64,000 bases of DNA from Arthrobacter sp. QXT-31 (GTDB lineage Bacteria; Actinomycetota; Actinomycetes; Actinomycetales; Micrococcaceae): the NCBI RefSeq assembly GCF_001969265.1, contig NZ_CP019304.1:372001-436000 (forward strand). The letters are read 5' to 3'. Positions within the stretch are counted from its first letter, which is position 1; each line of letters starts with the position of its first letter. This document shows, piece after piece, positions 19,111 to 28,290 of this stretch. Position numbers and translations under genes: made by a program. The notes under the pieces are model-generated. The model was not told the origin of the DNA, searched no databases, and was given only the letters and a program-made list of their open reading frames with translations.

Positions 19111-20493
19111 GTGGCCGATCAGGCAACTGCGCAAGAATTCGACATCCTGGTACTCGGTGGTGGCAGCGGCGGGTACGCCACGGCTCTCCGGGCCGTTCAG
19201 CTTGGCTTCACCGTTGGCCTCGTGGAGAAGGGCAAGCTTGGCGGCACCTGCCTCCACAACGGCTGCATCCCCACCAAGGCCCTGCTGCACTCGGCCGAAC
19301 TGGCAGACCACGCCCGCGACTCCGCGAAGTACGGCGTGAACGTGACGCTCGACAGCATCGACATCAACGCTGTCAACGCCTACAAGGACGGCATCATTGC
19401 CGGCAAGTTCAAGGGCCTGCAGGGCCTCATCAAGTCCAAGGGCATCACCGTCATCGAGGGTGAAGGCAAGCTCCAGGGCACCGACACCGTCGTCGTGAAC
19501 GGCACCGCCTACAAGGGCAAGAACATCGTGCTGGCCACCGGGTCCTACTCCCGCACGCTGCCGGGCCTGGAAATCGGCGGCAAGGTCATCACCTCCGACG
19601 AAGCGCTGACGATGGAATCCATCCCGAAGAGCGCCATCATCCTCGGTGGCGGCGTGATCGGCGTCGAGTTCGCTTCCGTCTGGAAGTCCTTTGGCGTCGA
19701 TGTCACCATCGTCGAAGGCCTGCCCTCCCTCGTCCCGAACGAGGACGCGACGATCGTCAAGAACTTTGAGCGCGCCTTCAAGAAGCGCGGCATCAAGTTC
19801 TCCACCGGCGTCTTCTTCCAGGGCGTCGAGCAGAACAGCGACGGCGTCAAGGTCACCCTCGTGGACGGCAAGACCTTCGAAGCCGACCTTCTGCTCGTGG
19901 CAGTCGGCCGCGGACCCGTCACGGCCAACCTCGGCTACGAAGAAGCCGGCCTGACCATCGACCGCGGTTTCGTCATCACCAACGAGCGCCTGCACACAGG
20001 CGTCGGCAACATCTACGCAGTCGGCGACATCGTCCCCGGCGTGCAGCTGGCGCACCGCGGCTACCAGCAGGGCATCTTCGTCGCCGAAGAGATCGCCGGC
20101 CTCAAGCCCGTCATCGTCGAAGACGTCAACATCCCCAAGGTCACCTATTCCGAGCCGGAAATTGCGACGGTCGGCTACACCGAGAAGGCCGCCAAGGCCA
20201 AGTTCGGCGACGACCAGGTCGAAACCCAGGAATACAACCTCGCCGGCAACGGCAAGAGCTCCATCCTGGGCACCAGCGGCCTCGTCAAGCTGGTCCGCCA
20301 GAAGGACGGCCCCGTCGTCGGCGTCCACATGATCGGCGCCCGCATGGGCGAGCAGATCGGTGAAGCCCAGCTGATCGTGAACTGGGAAGCCTACCCCGAG
20401 GACGTGGCCCAGCTGGTCCACGCCCACCCGACCCAGAACGAGTCCCTGGGCGAGGCACACCTGGCGCTGGCCGGCAAGCCGCTCCACGGCTAA
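19111..20493 (+). CDS. lpd: Dihydrolipoyl dehydrogenase
   Basis: FAD/NAD enzyme (E3) that reoxidises dihydrolipoamide in pyruvate and 2-oxoglutarate dehydrogenase complexes. The 460 residues contain the FAD dinucleotide motif (LVLGGGSGGYATALRA) and the redox disulfide GGTCLHNGCIPTKALL. The NAD-binding GGGVIGVEFASVW and the C-terminal His-Glu pair (HAHPTQNESLGEA) are also present. It starts at GTG after GGGAG. It is followed by sucB in the same direction after 118 bp containing a hairpin. Together with lipA/lipB further on, this makes a lipoate-dependent metabolism block. Confidence 0.98.
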   Translation: MADQATAQEFDILVLGGGSGGYATALRAVQLGFTVGLVEKGKLGGTCLHNGCIPTKALLHSAELADHARDSAKYGVNVTLDSIDINAVNAYKDGIIAGKFKGLQGLIKSKGITVIEGEGKLQGTDTVVVNGTAYKGKNIVLATGSYSRTLPGLEIGGKVITSDEALTMESIPKSAIILGGGVIGVEFASVWKSFGVDVTIVEGLPSLVPNEDATIVKNFERAFKKRGIKFSTGVFFQGVEQNSDGVKVTLVDGKTFEADLLLVAVGRGPVTANLGYEEAGLTIDRGFVITNERLHTGVGNIYAVGDIVPGVQLAHRGYQQGIFVAEEIAGLKPVIVEDVNIPKVTYSEPEIATVGYTEKAAKAKFGDDQVETQEYNLAGNGKSSILGTSGLVKLVRQKDGPVVGVHMIGARMGEQIGEAQLIVNWEAYPEDVAQLVHAHPTQNESLGEAHLALAGKPLHG

Positions 20494-20511
20494 CGTTCCG
20501 CAAGACAACAA

Positions 20512-20553
20512 GGGCCCGGCGCACCCGGCTCAAACAGCAGGTGCGCCGGGCCC
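20512..20553 (+). terminator. Hairpin between lpd and sucB
   Basis: A 14-bp perfect stem GGGCCCGGCGCACC / GGTGCGCCGGGCCC with a 14-nt loop. No T-run follows, so it may be a partial terminator or an RNA-stability element between the two genes. Confidence 0.65.
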
Positions 20554-20611
20554 GAACAATGCAGCAATTCATCCGCACTTTTTAGATCAATAAAAGGAGA
20601 ACGGGGACGAC

Positions 20612-22384
20612 ATGTCTGAATCCGTTAACTTGCCCGCCCTCGGTGAGAGCGTCACCGAAGGAACTGTCACCCGCTGGCTCAAGCAGGTAGGTGACCGGGT
20701 AGAGGTGGACGAACCGCTGCTCGAGGTTTCCACCGACAAAGTAGACACCGAAATCCCCTCTCCGATCGCCGGCGTCATCGAGGAAATCCTCGTCGCCGAA
20801 GATGAGACCGCTGAAGTCGGCGCCCCGCTGGTGCGCATCGGTGACGGCTCGGGCGGCGGCGCCGCTGAAGCACCCGCCCAGGAGGCACCCGCTGAAGCTC
20901 CGGCTGCGGCACCTGCTGCCGCTCCCGCCGAGGAGGCCCCGGCAGCTCCTGCCGAAGAGGCCCCCGCCCAGGAAGCACCCGCGGCCCAGGCAGCACCGGC
21001 ATCCTCCGGCGAAGGCCACGAGGTCACCCTCCCGGCCCTCGGCGAGAGCGTCACCGAAGGTACCGTTACCCGCTGGCTCAAGGCTGTTGGCGACAACGTC
21101 GAGGTTGACGAGCCGCTGCTTGAGGTTTCCACCGATAAAGTGGACACCGAAATCCCGTCCCCCGTGGCCGGCACGCTGCAGGAGATCCGCGTCAACGAGG
21201 ACGAGACCGCCGAGGTTGGCTCTGTCCTCGCCGTGATCGGCTCCGGCGCCGCTGCTCCGGCTGCCGAAAAGCCCGCTGAGGCACCTGCCGCACCTGCCGC
21301 GGAACAGCCGGCACCGGCTGAGCAGCCCGCCCCCGCCCCGGCAGCAGCCCCTGCACCTGCCCCGCAGGCTGCACCGGCTCCCCCTGCTGCCGGGGCTCCC
21401 CAGGCAGCCCCCGCACCGCAGGCAGCCCCCGCACCGCAGGCAGCCCCGGCAGCAGGCGCAGAGTCCGGCTACGTCACTCCTCTGGTCCGCAAGCTCGCCA
21501 ACCAGCACGGCGTGGACATCTCCTCCGTCTCCGGCACGGGCGTTGGCGGTCGCATCCGCAAGCAGGACGTCCTGGCCGCTGCTGAATCCAAGGCTGCTCC
21601 GGCCGCAGCGCAGGCAGCCCCTGCCGCCGCGTCCGCCGCTCCGTCGGCTGCAGCGTCCTCGCTGCGCGGCACCGTGCAGAAGGCACCGCGCATCCGCCAG
21701 GTCATCGCCCGCCGCATGCGCGAGTCCCTCGAGGTCTCCACCCAGCTCACGCAGGTGCACGAGGTCGACATGACCAAGATCGCCAAGCTGCGCCTCAAGG
21801 CCAAGAACTCGTTCCAGGCCCAGAACGGCACCAAGCTGACCTTCCTGCCGTTCATCGCCAAGGCTGTGGCCGAGGCCCTGAAGCAGCACCCGAAGCTGAA
21901 CGCCGCGTACGACGAGGACAAGCAGGAGATCACCTACCACAATGCCGAGCACCTGGCGATTGCGGTGGACACTGACAAGGGCCTCCTGGTTCCGGTCATC
22001 TCCGACGCCGGCAACCTCAACCTTGCCGGTCTCGCCGGCAAGATCGCTGACGTCGCCGGCCGCACCCGCGACGGCAAGATCGGCCCGGACGAACTGTCCG
22101 GCGGCACGTTCAGCATCACCAACATCGGTTCTGTCGGTGCGCTGTTCGACACCCCGATCATCAACCAGCCGCAGGTCGGCATCCTGGGCACCGGTGCGAT
22201 CGTCAAGCGCCCCGTGGTGGTCCAGGACGAGAACGGTGACGACTCGATCGCCATCCGCTCCATGATGTACCTGTCCCTCACCTACGACCACCGCCTGGTG
22301 GACGGTGCGGACGCGGGACGCTTCCTGCAGACGCTGAAGGCACGCCTCGAAGAAGGCGCGTTCGAGGCGGACCTGGGACTCTAA
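20612..22384 (+). CDS. sucB: 2-oxoacid dehydrogenase E2 (dihydrolipoyl succinyl/acyltransferase)
   Basis: Core acyltransferase of the 2-oxoacid dehydrogenase complexes. It has 590 residues. Lipoyl domain 1 (about 2-77, lipoylated Lys 43 in [14 protein letters not shown]) and a nearly identical lipoyl domain 2 (about 135-210) are each followed by Ala/Pro-rich swinging linkers. A peripheral subunit-binding domain follows ([32 protein letters not shown]). The catalytic domain ends with the [17 protein letters not shown] active-site motif. In actinobacteria this E2 can serve both pyruvate and 2-oxoglutarate dehydrogenases, so the substrate is not decided. An AAAAGGAG site precedes the ATG. A strong terminator follows. 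Confidence 0.95.
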   Translation: MSESVNLPALGESVTEGTVTRWLKQVGDRVEVDEPLLEVSTDKVDTEIPSPIAGVIEEILVAEDETAEVGAPLVRIGDGSGGGAAEAPAQEAPAEAPAAAPAAAPAEEAPAAPAEEAPAQEAPAAQAAPASSGEGHEVTLPALGESVTEGTVTRWLKAVGDNVEVDEPLLEVSTDKVDTEIPSPVAGTLQEIRVNEDETAEVGSVLAVIGSGAAAPAAEKPAEAPAAPAAEQPAPAEQPAPAPAAAPAPAPQAAPAPPAAGAPQAAPAPQAAPAPQAAPAAGAESGYVTPLVRKLANQHGVDISSVSGTGVGGRIRKQDVLAAAESKAAPAAAQAAPAAASAAPSAAASSLRGTVQKAPRIRQVIARRMRESLEVSTQLTQVHEVDMTKIAKLRLKAKNSFQAQNGTKLTFLPFIAKAVAEALKQHPKLNAAYDEDKQEITYHNAEHLAIAVDTDKGLLVPVISDAGNLNLAGLAGKIADVAGRTRDGKIGPDELSGGTFSITNIGSVGALFDTPIINQPQVGILGTGAIVKRPVVVQDENGDDSIAIRSMMYLSLTYDHRLVDGADAGRFLQTLKARLEEGAFEADLGL

Positions 22385-22412
22385 CCAACAGGACTGTTAC
22401 CAGCAGCCAATA

Positions 22413-22473
22413 ACGACGGCGGTGCGGGCGCCGGTGGGATACCACCGGAAGGCCGCGCCGCCGTCGTTTTTTT
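22413..22473 (+). terminator. Rho-independent terminator after sucB
   Basis: ACGACGGCGG pairs with CCGCCGTCGT around an inner GC-rich hairpin, followed by seven T residues. Confidence 0.93.
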
Positions 22474-22545
22474 GGCGTCCAACCCGCTCCGCGAACCACC
22501 GCCACTAAGGGCTGTGTCTTACTACGGCCTGTAGAAGCATCTGGC

Positions 22546-22551
22546 TAGACT
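22546..22551 (+). promoter_or_regulatory. Candidate -10 element giving a leaderless transcript
   Basis: TAGACT ends 6 nt before the ATG at 22558, which puts the expected transcription start at the start codon. No Shine-Dalgarno is visible. Confidence 0.5.
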
Positions 22552-22557
22552 GGTGCC

Positions 22558-22908
22558 ATGAACATCGTCTATAACGTCATGGTCTTCCTGCACATCGTCG
22601 GCGCCGCCATGATCGTCGGCATCTGGATCGGCAACATGAAGAAGCCGACCGTCCACCCCCGGCAGTTCGACGGCGCAGCCCTCCAGCTCCTCACCGGCAT
22701 CGTGATGATGGGCCTGATCCCCGCACTGGATATGGACGCCAACTACGCCAAGCTGGGCATCAAGTTCGCCGTGGCCCTGGTCGTCGTCGTCCTGGCCTTC
22801 ATCGGCCGCCGCAAGTACAAGAAGGGCGAGCCGATCTCCACCGGCCTGGCCCATAGCGTCGGCGGGCTGGCTCTGCTGAACGTAGCCATCGCCACGCTCT
22901 GGCAGTAA
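22558..22908 (+). CDS. Small four-helix membrane protein, function unknown
   Basis: A 116-residue integral membrane protein. Helices are visible at about residues 5-25 (VMVFLHIVGAAMIVGIWIG), 40-58, 68-86 (FAVALVVVVLAFIGRR) and 97-114. Conserved His/Pro residues sit between helices 1 and 2. I do not recognise a characterised family; similar proteins occur across Micrococcaceae. It is flanked by terminators on both sides, so it is its own transcription unit, apparently with a leaderless mRNA. Confidence 0.8.
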   Translation: MNIVYNVMVFLHIVGAAMIVGIWIGNMKKPTVHPRQFDGAALQLLTGIVMMGLIPALDMDANYAKLGIKFAVALVVVVLAFIGRRKYKKGEPISTGLAHSVGGLALLNVAIATLWQ

Positions 22909-22920
22909 GCGCCCGCCTGG

Positions 22921-22972
22921 CAAACGACGACGGCGACGCCCCCTTCCGCGGGGGCATCGCCGTCGTCGTTTG
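22921..22972 (+). terminator. Terminator hairpin
   Basis: A very long near-perfect stem, CAAACGACGACGGCGA... / ...TCGCCGTCGTCGTTTG, closed on CCCCC/GGGGG, directly after the small membrane protein gene. Confidence 0.88.
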
Positions 22973-23098
22973 GGCGCGTCCGGTCATAATCCTCTGACAG
23001 CGGACAACCCGTGCAAGGGCGGCACCGAATCCATAGGATTGGTAGCGGCGGGGCTCGGCAGGTGCCGGCCCCGGATCGAATCAACGTTGAGGAGCGAC

Positions 23099-23527
23099 AT
23101 GGCTACAACACGCAACGCGCACACTGTATGGACCGGAAGCCTGGTTGAGGGTTCGGGCAACACCACGCTGGACAGCTCCGGCCTCGGCACGTTTGATGTC
23201 ACCTGGAAGGCCCGCACCGAAGCGGCCGAGGGCAAGACCAGCCCCGAAGAACTCATCGCTGCGGCACACTCCGCCTGCTTCTCCATGGCCTTCAGCCACG
23301 AGCTGAGCCAGGCCGGCTTCACCCCGGATGAGGTCAACACCAAGGCAGAGGTCGGCTTCCAGCCCGGCACCGGCATCACCGGCAGCCACCTGACCCTGAA
23401 CGCGCGCATCCCCGGCATCTCCGAGGAGGACTTCCAGCGCATCGCGGAATCCGCCAAGAAGGGCTGCCCGGTATCCCAGGCCCTGACCGGCATCGAGATC
23501 ACCCTGGACGCCACGCTCGCCTCCTGA
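23099..23527 (+). CDS. OsmC/Ohr-family peroxiredoxin
   Basis: Thiol-dependent peroxidase acting on organic hydroperoxides. The 142-residue form starting MATTRNAHTVWTGSL has an upstream GAGGAG. The two conserved cysteines are visible in AAHSACFSMAFSHEL and KKGCPVSQALTG. A longer frame from 22970 lacks family similarity at its start. The OsmC branch rather than Ohr is suggested by the GRFDVTWK-like stretch (TFDVTWKARTEA). Monocistronic with a good terminator. Confidence 0.94.
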   Translation: MATTRNAHTVWTGSLVEGSGNTTLDSSGLGTFDVTWKARTEAAEGKTSPEELIAAAHSACFSMAFSHELSQAGFTPDEVNTKAEVGFQPGTGITGSHLTLNARIPGISEEDFQRIAESAKKGCPVSQALTGIEITLDATLAS

Positions 23528-23555
23528 TCTTAAGGCCCTGGTCTTTCGGGATCAG

Positions 23556-23609
23556 AAAGGCCCTGTTCCCGCTGGTGCATCCAGTGGGGAACAGGGCCTT
23601 CGCTTTTTT
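23556..23609 (+). terminator. Rho-independent terminator after the OsmC gene
   Basis: AAAGGCCCTGTTCCC pairs with GGGGAACAGGGCCTT, followed by CGCTTTTTT. It can also serve the convergent tricorn gene only weakly. Confidence 0.92.
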
Positions 23610-23625
23610 GGCTGTGCCGGCTTTT

Positions 23626-26600
23626 CTAGCTGTGCCGGCGGGCCGGCAGCGGAGCCGGGCGCAGCCGGCGGTAGCCCTCACGGGCCGGCGGCCGGTCCGT
23701 CGGCAGCTCCTGCACCATCTCCTTCAGCGCCGTGATGCCGGATTCCAGCTGCGGGTCCTGGCGGGCCGCGTAGGCGTGCGGCGGGAACGTCACCTCGATG
23801 TCGGGAGCGACGCCGTGGTTTTCGACGCTCCAGCCCACGCCTCCGCCGAACCAGGTGGCGTACCGGGGCTGGGTCACGCCGGTCCCGTCGGCCAGGGTGA
23901 ACCGATTGTCGATGCCGACGACGCCGCCCCAGGTGCGGGTGCCGATCACAGGGCCGATGCCCCGCAGCTTGGAGACCTGGGTGATGATGTCGCCGTCGGA
24001 GCCGGCAAATTCGTCGGCGAGGATGATGACGGGACCGCGCGGGGCGTGGTGCGGATAGGTCCGCGGCTTTTCGCCACGGGGCATGCTCCAGCCGGTCACT
24101 TTGCGCCCGATCAGTTCGGCCACGAGCTGGGAGGTGTGCCCGCCGCGGTTGCGGCGGACGTCCACGATCAGGCCGTCCAGCGCCGTCTCGGTGTCCAGGT
24201 CCCGGTGCAGCTGCGCCCAGCCGTTGGCCAGCATGTCCGGGATGTGCAGGTAGCCGAACTTGCCGTCGGATGCCTCACGCACCGTGCGGCGGTTGGCATT
24301 GACCCAGTCCTGGTACCGGAGCCGCTCCTCATCCCTGATCGGGACGACGGCGATGCGACGCTGCTCCCCCGCTGCCGGGCCGTGGCCGGCGCCGTTGCGA
24401 ATGGTCAGTTCCACCGCACGCCCGGCCGCGCCCACCAGCTGCATGGCCGGGGTCAGCGATTCCGTGAGGCGCACGCCGTCGATCGCCAACAGGACGTCGC
24501 CTGCCTTGGCGTCGGCGCCCGGCCGGGTCAGGGGCGATGTGGCCAGCGGGTCCGATGATTCGCCGGCCAGGATGCGTTCGATTTCCCAGCCTTCGCCGGT
24601 GAACGCGAGGTCGGCGCCCAGCCGGCCCTGGCCGTTGCTGCCGTTTTCGGTGGCAGCCGCAGGGCGCACGTAGGCGTGCGACGTGCCCAGTTCGCCGTGC
24701 AGCTCCCACAGCAGGTCCACGAGGTCGTCGTGGGATCCGAGCCGGTCCACGATGGGACGGTAGCGGGCGCGGACGGAATCCCAGTCCTGGCCCGCCATGT
24801 CCTCGGTCCAGAAGAAGTCGCGCTGCAGCCGCCACGCCTCGTCGAACGCCTGCCCCCACACGCTGAGCGGATCCATCAGGACGCGGATGCGGGTGAGGTC
24901 CACCTTGACCACCTGGCCGGAGTCCTCGTCGGCCTTGGCGTCCGAGGGCACCACCCGGATCTGCTTGTCGTGGACCAGGACCACCTTCTTGCCGTCGCCG
25001 GAGAGTCGGTAGCTGTGCAGGGCCTCCACGAGGGTGGTGGCCTTGCGCTTGGCCAGGTCGAAGCGGACCAGGCTCGGGGCGGCGTTCTTGTCCTCCAGGC
25101 TGGCCCTGCCCTCCCCGGTGACTCCGGCGAGGGCGCTGTCGAGCCACAGCAGCGCACCGTCGGCGGCGGCCAGGGCGGAGTAATTCCCCTGCGGGACCGG
25201 GACGCTGATCACCCGGTGGGCGAGGCCTTCTGCGTCCACCCTGACGGCGGGCACGGGCTGCCCCTCAGCGGCCGCGTCAGCCTGAACTGCTCCCTCGTCC
25301 TCCCCGTCGGCGCCGTCTGGCAGCGCCACGCTGGGCCCGAACGGCGAGGCGGTGTCCGCTGCCAGGGCCACGAGGTAGGGCTTGATCGGGCTGGGGAAGG
25401 ACAGGTCAAAGGAATGGCCGTCGTACACGGGATCAAAACTGCGGTTGGAGAGGAAGGCCAGGAACTTCCCGTCCGGGGAGAACGACGGCGATTCGTCCCG
25501 GAAGCGCCCGTCCGTCACCTCGACGATCGCTGGCTTCCCGGCCTGGCCGTCAGTGGCTTTGGCGTCAGTGGCTTGGGCATCAGCGGCGTTGGCCTCCGCA
25601 GCGGCGGCGCGAACCAGCCGCAGGCGGCTGCGCGACCCGAAGGACGTCACGGGTTCGGACCAGGCGAGCCAAGCGGAGTCCGGCGACCACGCGAGGTCCT
25701 CGATGCTGCCCTCGCCGATGCTGGTTACGGCGGTCAGCGTGCCGTCCCGGGTGTCAGCGATGTACACGTCCCCGAACGCGGTGCCGACGGCGAGCCAGCG
25801 GCCGTCCGGGCTGGCTTCCATCGCACTGGCCCGTGTTGGTTTGGGGAAGCGGACCGTAAAGGGGCTTGATCCGGCCGCAACACTGCCGGTGGCCTGGCTG
25901 GCCGCGGTCCCGGCTGCTGCCTCCGCGGGAGCGAGGTCGGCGGCGGCGTCATCGGCCACCGGATGAGTGGCGCGGGCACCGGCGGCACCTGGCCCAGCTA
26001 TACCGGCGGCGGAAACGGGCCTGGGCAGGGACACGGCCGGGGACACTGCCTCCTGCTGGACACCGGCGGATGCAGTCCCGGCGGCAGCGCCGGCATTGAC
26101 AGCTGCGGCACTGGCAGCTGCGGCCGGTTTTGCAGCAGCGCCGGCCGCGCCATCGTGGGCAGGAACCTGCGGGGCGACTTCCCGGATGAAAAGGGCTTCA
26201 TCGCCGTCGTGATCCGCCACGTAGGCGATGCGGCCGTCCGGAAGGGGACGCGGCAGGCGGGCGCGCACGCCTGCCGTAGCCTCGACCACGCGGGACGGGC
26301 CGTCCTTGTGCCGCAGCCAGTGGATTGTTCCATGGGACTCCACCGCGCTGGCGTCCCCCTTGGTGTCCGGCCGCACGTCACCGAGGTGCTTGGAGACCTT
26401 GAGGAGCGCAGGACGGCGGCCCTGGGACGCCGATCCGAGCGTTATGTCCAGCCGGACAGCGTCCGATCCAAGGTCATGCAGCAGCCAGAGTTCACCCGCC
26501 GATTCGAAGACCACGCGCTTGCCGTCCGTGGCTGCGTGGCGGACATAGAAGTCCTCGTGGTCGGTGTGGCGCCGCAGGTCTCCGCCGCCGGCCAGGACCG

Positions 26601-27255
26601 AGTACAGGTTGCCGTAGCCTTCGTGGTCCGAGAGGAAGGCGATGCGCCCGTCCACCCACATGGGGTCGGCGAGGTTGCCGTCGAGTTCCGGGAGGAGCCG
26701 CTCGAACTCGCCGTTGCCGTCACTGTCGATCCAGAGCTTTCCGGCGGTGCCGCCACGGTAGCGCTTCCACCAGGCCGGCTCGCGGGACAGCACGCTGCCC
26801 ACCACCACGGGCTTTTCGTCACCGAGTTCCGGGCCGAACGCCACGGACTCGACCGGTCCCAGCGGCAGTTCCTCAGCCCAGCCTCCCTCCGTGGACAGCC
26901 GGTAGGCGTGGGTGTGGCGGCTCTCGGCCTGGCGGAAGGCGCTGGTGACCACGATGTCCCCGGCAGGCGTAAACCCCTTGACGCGGGTGGTGCTGTGCCC
27001 GAAGAAGGTCAGCTGGCGGTATCCCCCGCCGTCGACGTCGGCAATGACCACCTCCGGGGCCGTCCCCTGCACGACCGTCCAGACCAGCTTCTTTCCGTCC
27101 GGCGTGAAGCGCGGGTTGCGGGCCGGAAGCTGAAGCGACGAAACACGCCACGCACGGCCGCCGCTGATGGGGGCAATCCACACGTCGTCCTCGGCCACAA
27201 ACGTGACCAGATCGCCGTGAACATGAGGGAACCGGAGGTAACTCGAAGAGGTCAT
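23626..27255 (-). CDS. Tricorn-like protease (S41 family, beta-propellers plus PDZ)
   Basis: Large cytosolic peptidase degrading oligopeptides downstream of the proteasome or Clp. 1,209 residues from the ATG giving MTSSSYLRFPHVHGDLVTFVAEDDVW; the longer upstream frame is antisense to the next gene. WD/PD40-type propeller repeats fill about residues 1-365 and 465-790. A PDZ-like segment (DAKAGDVLLAIDGVRL) and the C-terminal protease domain follow. The protease domain holds TSHAYV (Ser-His) and the nucleophile region FAGSDGDIITQVS at about residue 1088. Between the propellers there is an unusual Ala-rich insert of about 100 residues. A duplicated 11-mer flanks the stop codon. Confidence 0.93.
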   Translation of the reverse strand: MTSSSYLRFPHVHGDLVTFVAEDDVWIAPISGGRAWRVSSLQLPARNPRFTPDGKKLVWTVVQGTAPEVVIADVDGGGYRQLTFFGHSTTRVKGFTPAGDIVVTSAFRQAESRHTHAYRLSTEGGWAEELPLGPVESVAFGPELGDEKPVVVGSVLSREPAWWKRYRGGTAGKLWIDSDGNGEFERLLPELDGNLADPMWVDGRIAFLSDHEGYGNLYSVLAGGGDLRRHTDHEDFYVRHAATDGKRVVFESAGELWLLHDLGSDAVRLDITLGSASQGRRPALLKVSKHLGDVRPDTKGDASAVESHGTIHWLRHKDGPSRVVEATAGVRARLPRPLPDGRIAYVADHDGDEALFIREVAPQVPAHDGAAGAAAKPAAAASAAAVNAGAAAGTASAGVQQEAVSPAVSLPRPVSAAGIAGPGAAGARATHPVADDAAADLAPAEAAAGTAASQATGSVAAGSSPFTVRFPKPTRASAMEASPDGRWLAVGTAFGDVYIADTRDGTLTAVTSIGEGSIEDLAWSPDSAWLAWSEPVTSFGSRSRLRLVRAAAAEANAADAQATDAKATDGQAGKPAIVEVTDGRFRDESPSFSPDGKFLAFLSNRSFDPVYDGHSFDLSFPSPIKPYLVALAADTASPFGPSVALPDGADGEDEGAVQADAAAEGQPVPAVRVDAEGLAHRVISVPVPQGNYSALAAADGALLWLDSALAGVTGEGRASLEDKNAAPSLVRFDLAKRKATTLVEALHSYRLSGDGKKVVLVHDKQIRVVPSDAKADEDSGQVVKVDLTRIRVLMDPLSVWGQAFDEAWRLQRDFFWTEDMAGQDWDSVRARYRPIVDRLGSHDDLVDLLWELHGELGTSHAYVRPAAATENGSNGQGRLGADLAFTGEGWEIERILAGESSDPLATSPLTRPGADAKAGDVLLAIDGVRLTESLTPAMQLVGAAGRAVELTIRNGAGHGPAAGEQRRIAVVPIRDEERLRYQDWVNANRRTVREASDGKFGYLHIPDMLANGWAQLHRDLDTETALDGLIVDVRRNRGGHTSQLVAELIGRKVTGWSMPRGEKPRTYPHHAPRGPVIILADEFAGSDGDIITQVSKLRGIGPVIGTRTWGGVVGIDNRFTLADGTGVTQPRYATWFGGGVGWSVENHGVAPDIEVTFPPHAYAARQDPQLESGITALKEMVQELPTDRPPAREGYRRLRPAPLPARRHS

Positions 27256-27328
27256 CGTTCGATCATAGTCAAGGTGCGCCTGGCCATCCGGGAAGTGCCC
27301 CGCCGTGCCGGACATGGTGAGATGGATC

Positions 27329-28222
27329 ATGCGCATCGTCATGGCCGGCGCCTCCGGGCTCATTGGAACCGCACTCTCTTCCCGCCTCTCCTCAGACGGG
27401 CACGACGTCGTCCGGCTGGTCCGCCGGGCGCCGTCGTCGCCGTCGGAGATCCCCTGGGATCCCGCCACCGGAACCCTGGATCCGGCCTGCCTGGACGGAG
27501 CCGACGCCGTCATTAACCTCTCCGGCGCGAACATCGGCGCCAGACCGTGGACGCCACACCGGATCGATGAGCTGTTCCGTTCACGGCTCGACCCCACCCG
27601 CACGCTCGCGGCAGCCATGCGCCGCCTCGACTCCCCGCCGCTGACCTTCATCAGCCAGTCCGGTGCGGGCTACTACGGCGACGCCGGCCGCAGCCTGCTG
27701 ACGGAGAGCTCCCCTGCAGGGCAGGGCATCATGGCGCGCATCTGCGTCGAGTGGGAAGCGGCAGCCCATGAGGCCCCCTCCGGCGTCCGCGTGGTAACGC
27801 CACGGACGGCCGTCGTGCTGAGCAGGTCCGGCGGAGCACTGGGCCGCCTGCTGCCCCTGCTGCGGGCCGGCATTGGCGGACCGCTGGGCAGCGGCCGGCA
27901 GTATTGGCCGTGGATCACGCTCCCCGACCTCAGCTCCGCGTTCGGGTTCCTCCTGACATCCGGGACCTCGGGCCCCGTGAATGTGGCGGCGCCGGAAACC
28001 TCGGATGTGAACACCCTGGTGGCCGCCCTGGCAGGGGCGCTCCACCGTCCCGCCCTGCTGCGCGTGCCGGCCCCGGCGCTGCGCCTGGTCATGGGCAAGC
28101 TGGCGGATGAACTCCTGCTCGCCAGCCAGCGGATCGAGCCCACGCTGCTCCAGGACAGCGGGTTCACCTGGCAGCATCCGTCGATCGCGAGTGCCGCCGA
28201 TTGGGTGGCCAGCGGCAAGTAG
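27329..28222 (+). CDS. TIGR01777-type epimerase (SDR superfamily, DUF1731 C-terminus)
   Basis: Extended short-chain-dehydrogenase-like protein of about 297 residues. The ATG giving MRIVMAGASGLIGTALSSRL was chosen because it starts the Rossmann Gly motif at once. Other family marks are ADAVINLSGANIGARPW, SQSGAGYYGD (Ser/Tyr near the active site) and WITLPDLSSAFGFLL. The C-terminal DUF1731 part contains RVPAPALRLVMGKLADELLLASQRIEPTLLQDSGFTW. The substrate is unknown in the family. It diverges from the tricorn gene across a short gap and converges on the kinase gene. Confidence 0.92.
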   Translation: MRIVMAGASGLIGTALSSRLSSDGHDVVRLVRRAPSSPSEIPWDPATGTLDPACLDGADAVINLSGANIGARPWTPHRIDELFRSRLDPTRTLAAAMRRLDSPPLTFISQSGAGYYGDAGRSLLTESSPAGQGIMARICVEWEAAAHEAPSGVRVVTPRTAVVLSRSGGALGRLLPLLRAGIGGPLGSGRQYWPWITLPDLSSAFGFLLTSGTSGPVNVAAPETSDVNTLVAALAGALHRPALLRVPAPALRLVMGKLADELLLASQRIEPTLLQDSGFTWQHPSIASAADWVASGK

Positions 28223-28250
28223 TCCCTTCGCTGCCAGTCCACCTTCTGTT

Positions 28251-28290
28251 TCAGGACGCTTCAGCCCGCCTCAGGCCGACTCAGTCCGCG
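28251..28290. repeat. Four 10-bp units at the kinase stop codon
   Basis: TCAGGACGCT, TCAGCCCGCC, TCAGGCCGAC and TCAGTCCGCG follow each other exactly. Each begins TCA, that is TGA on the minus strand. The rightmost TGA is the stop of the kinase gene. The others lie downstream in successively shifted frames. Confidence 0.85.

Noticed and set aside
22970..23098. N-terminal extension of the OsmC gene
   Set aside because: The canonical start is the ATG at 23099 after GAGGAG; the upstream codons show no family similarity.
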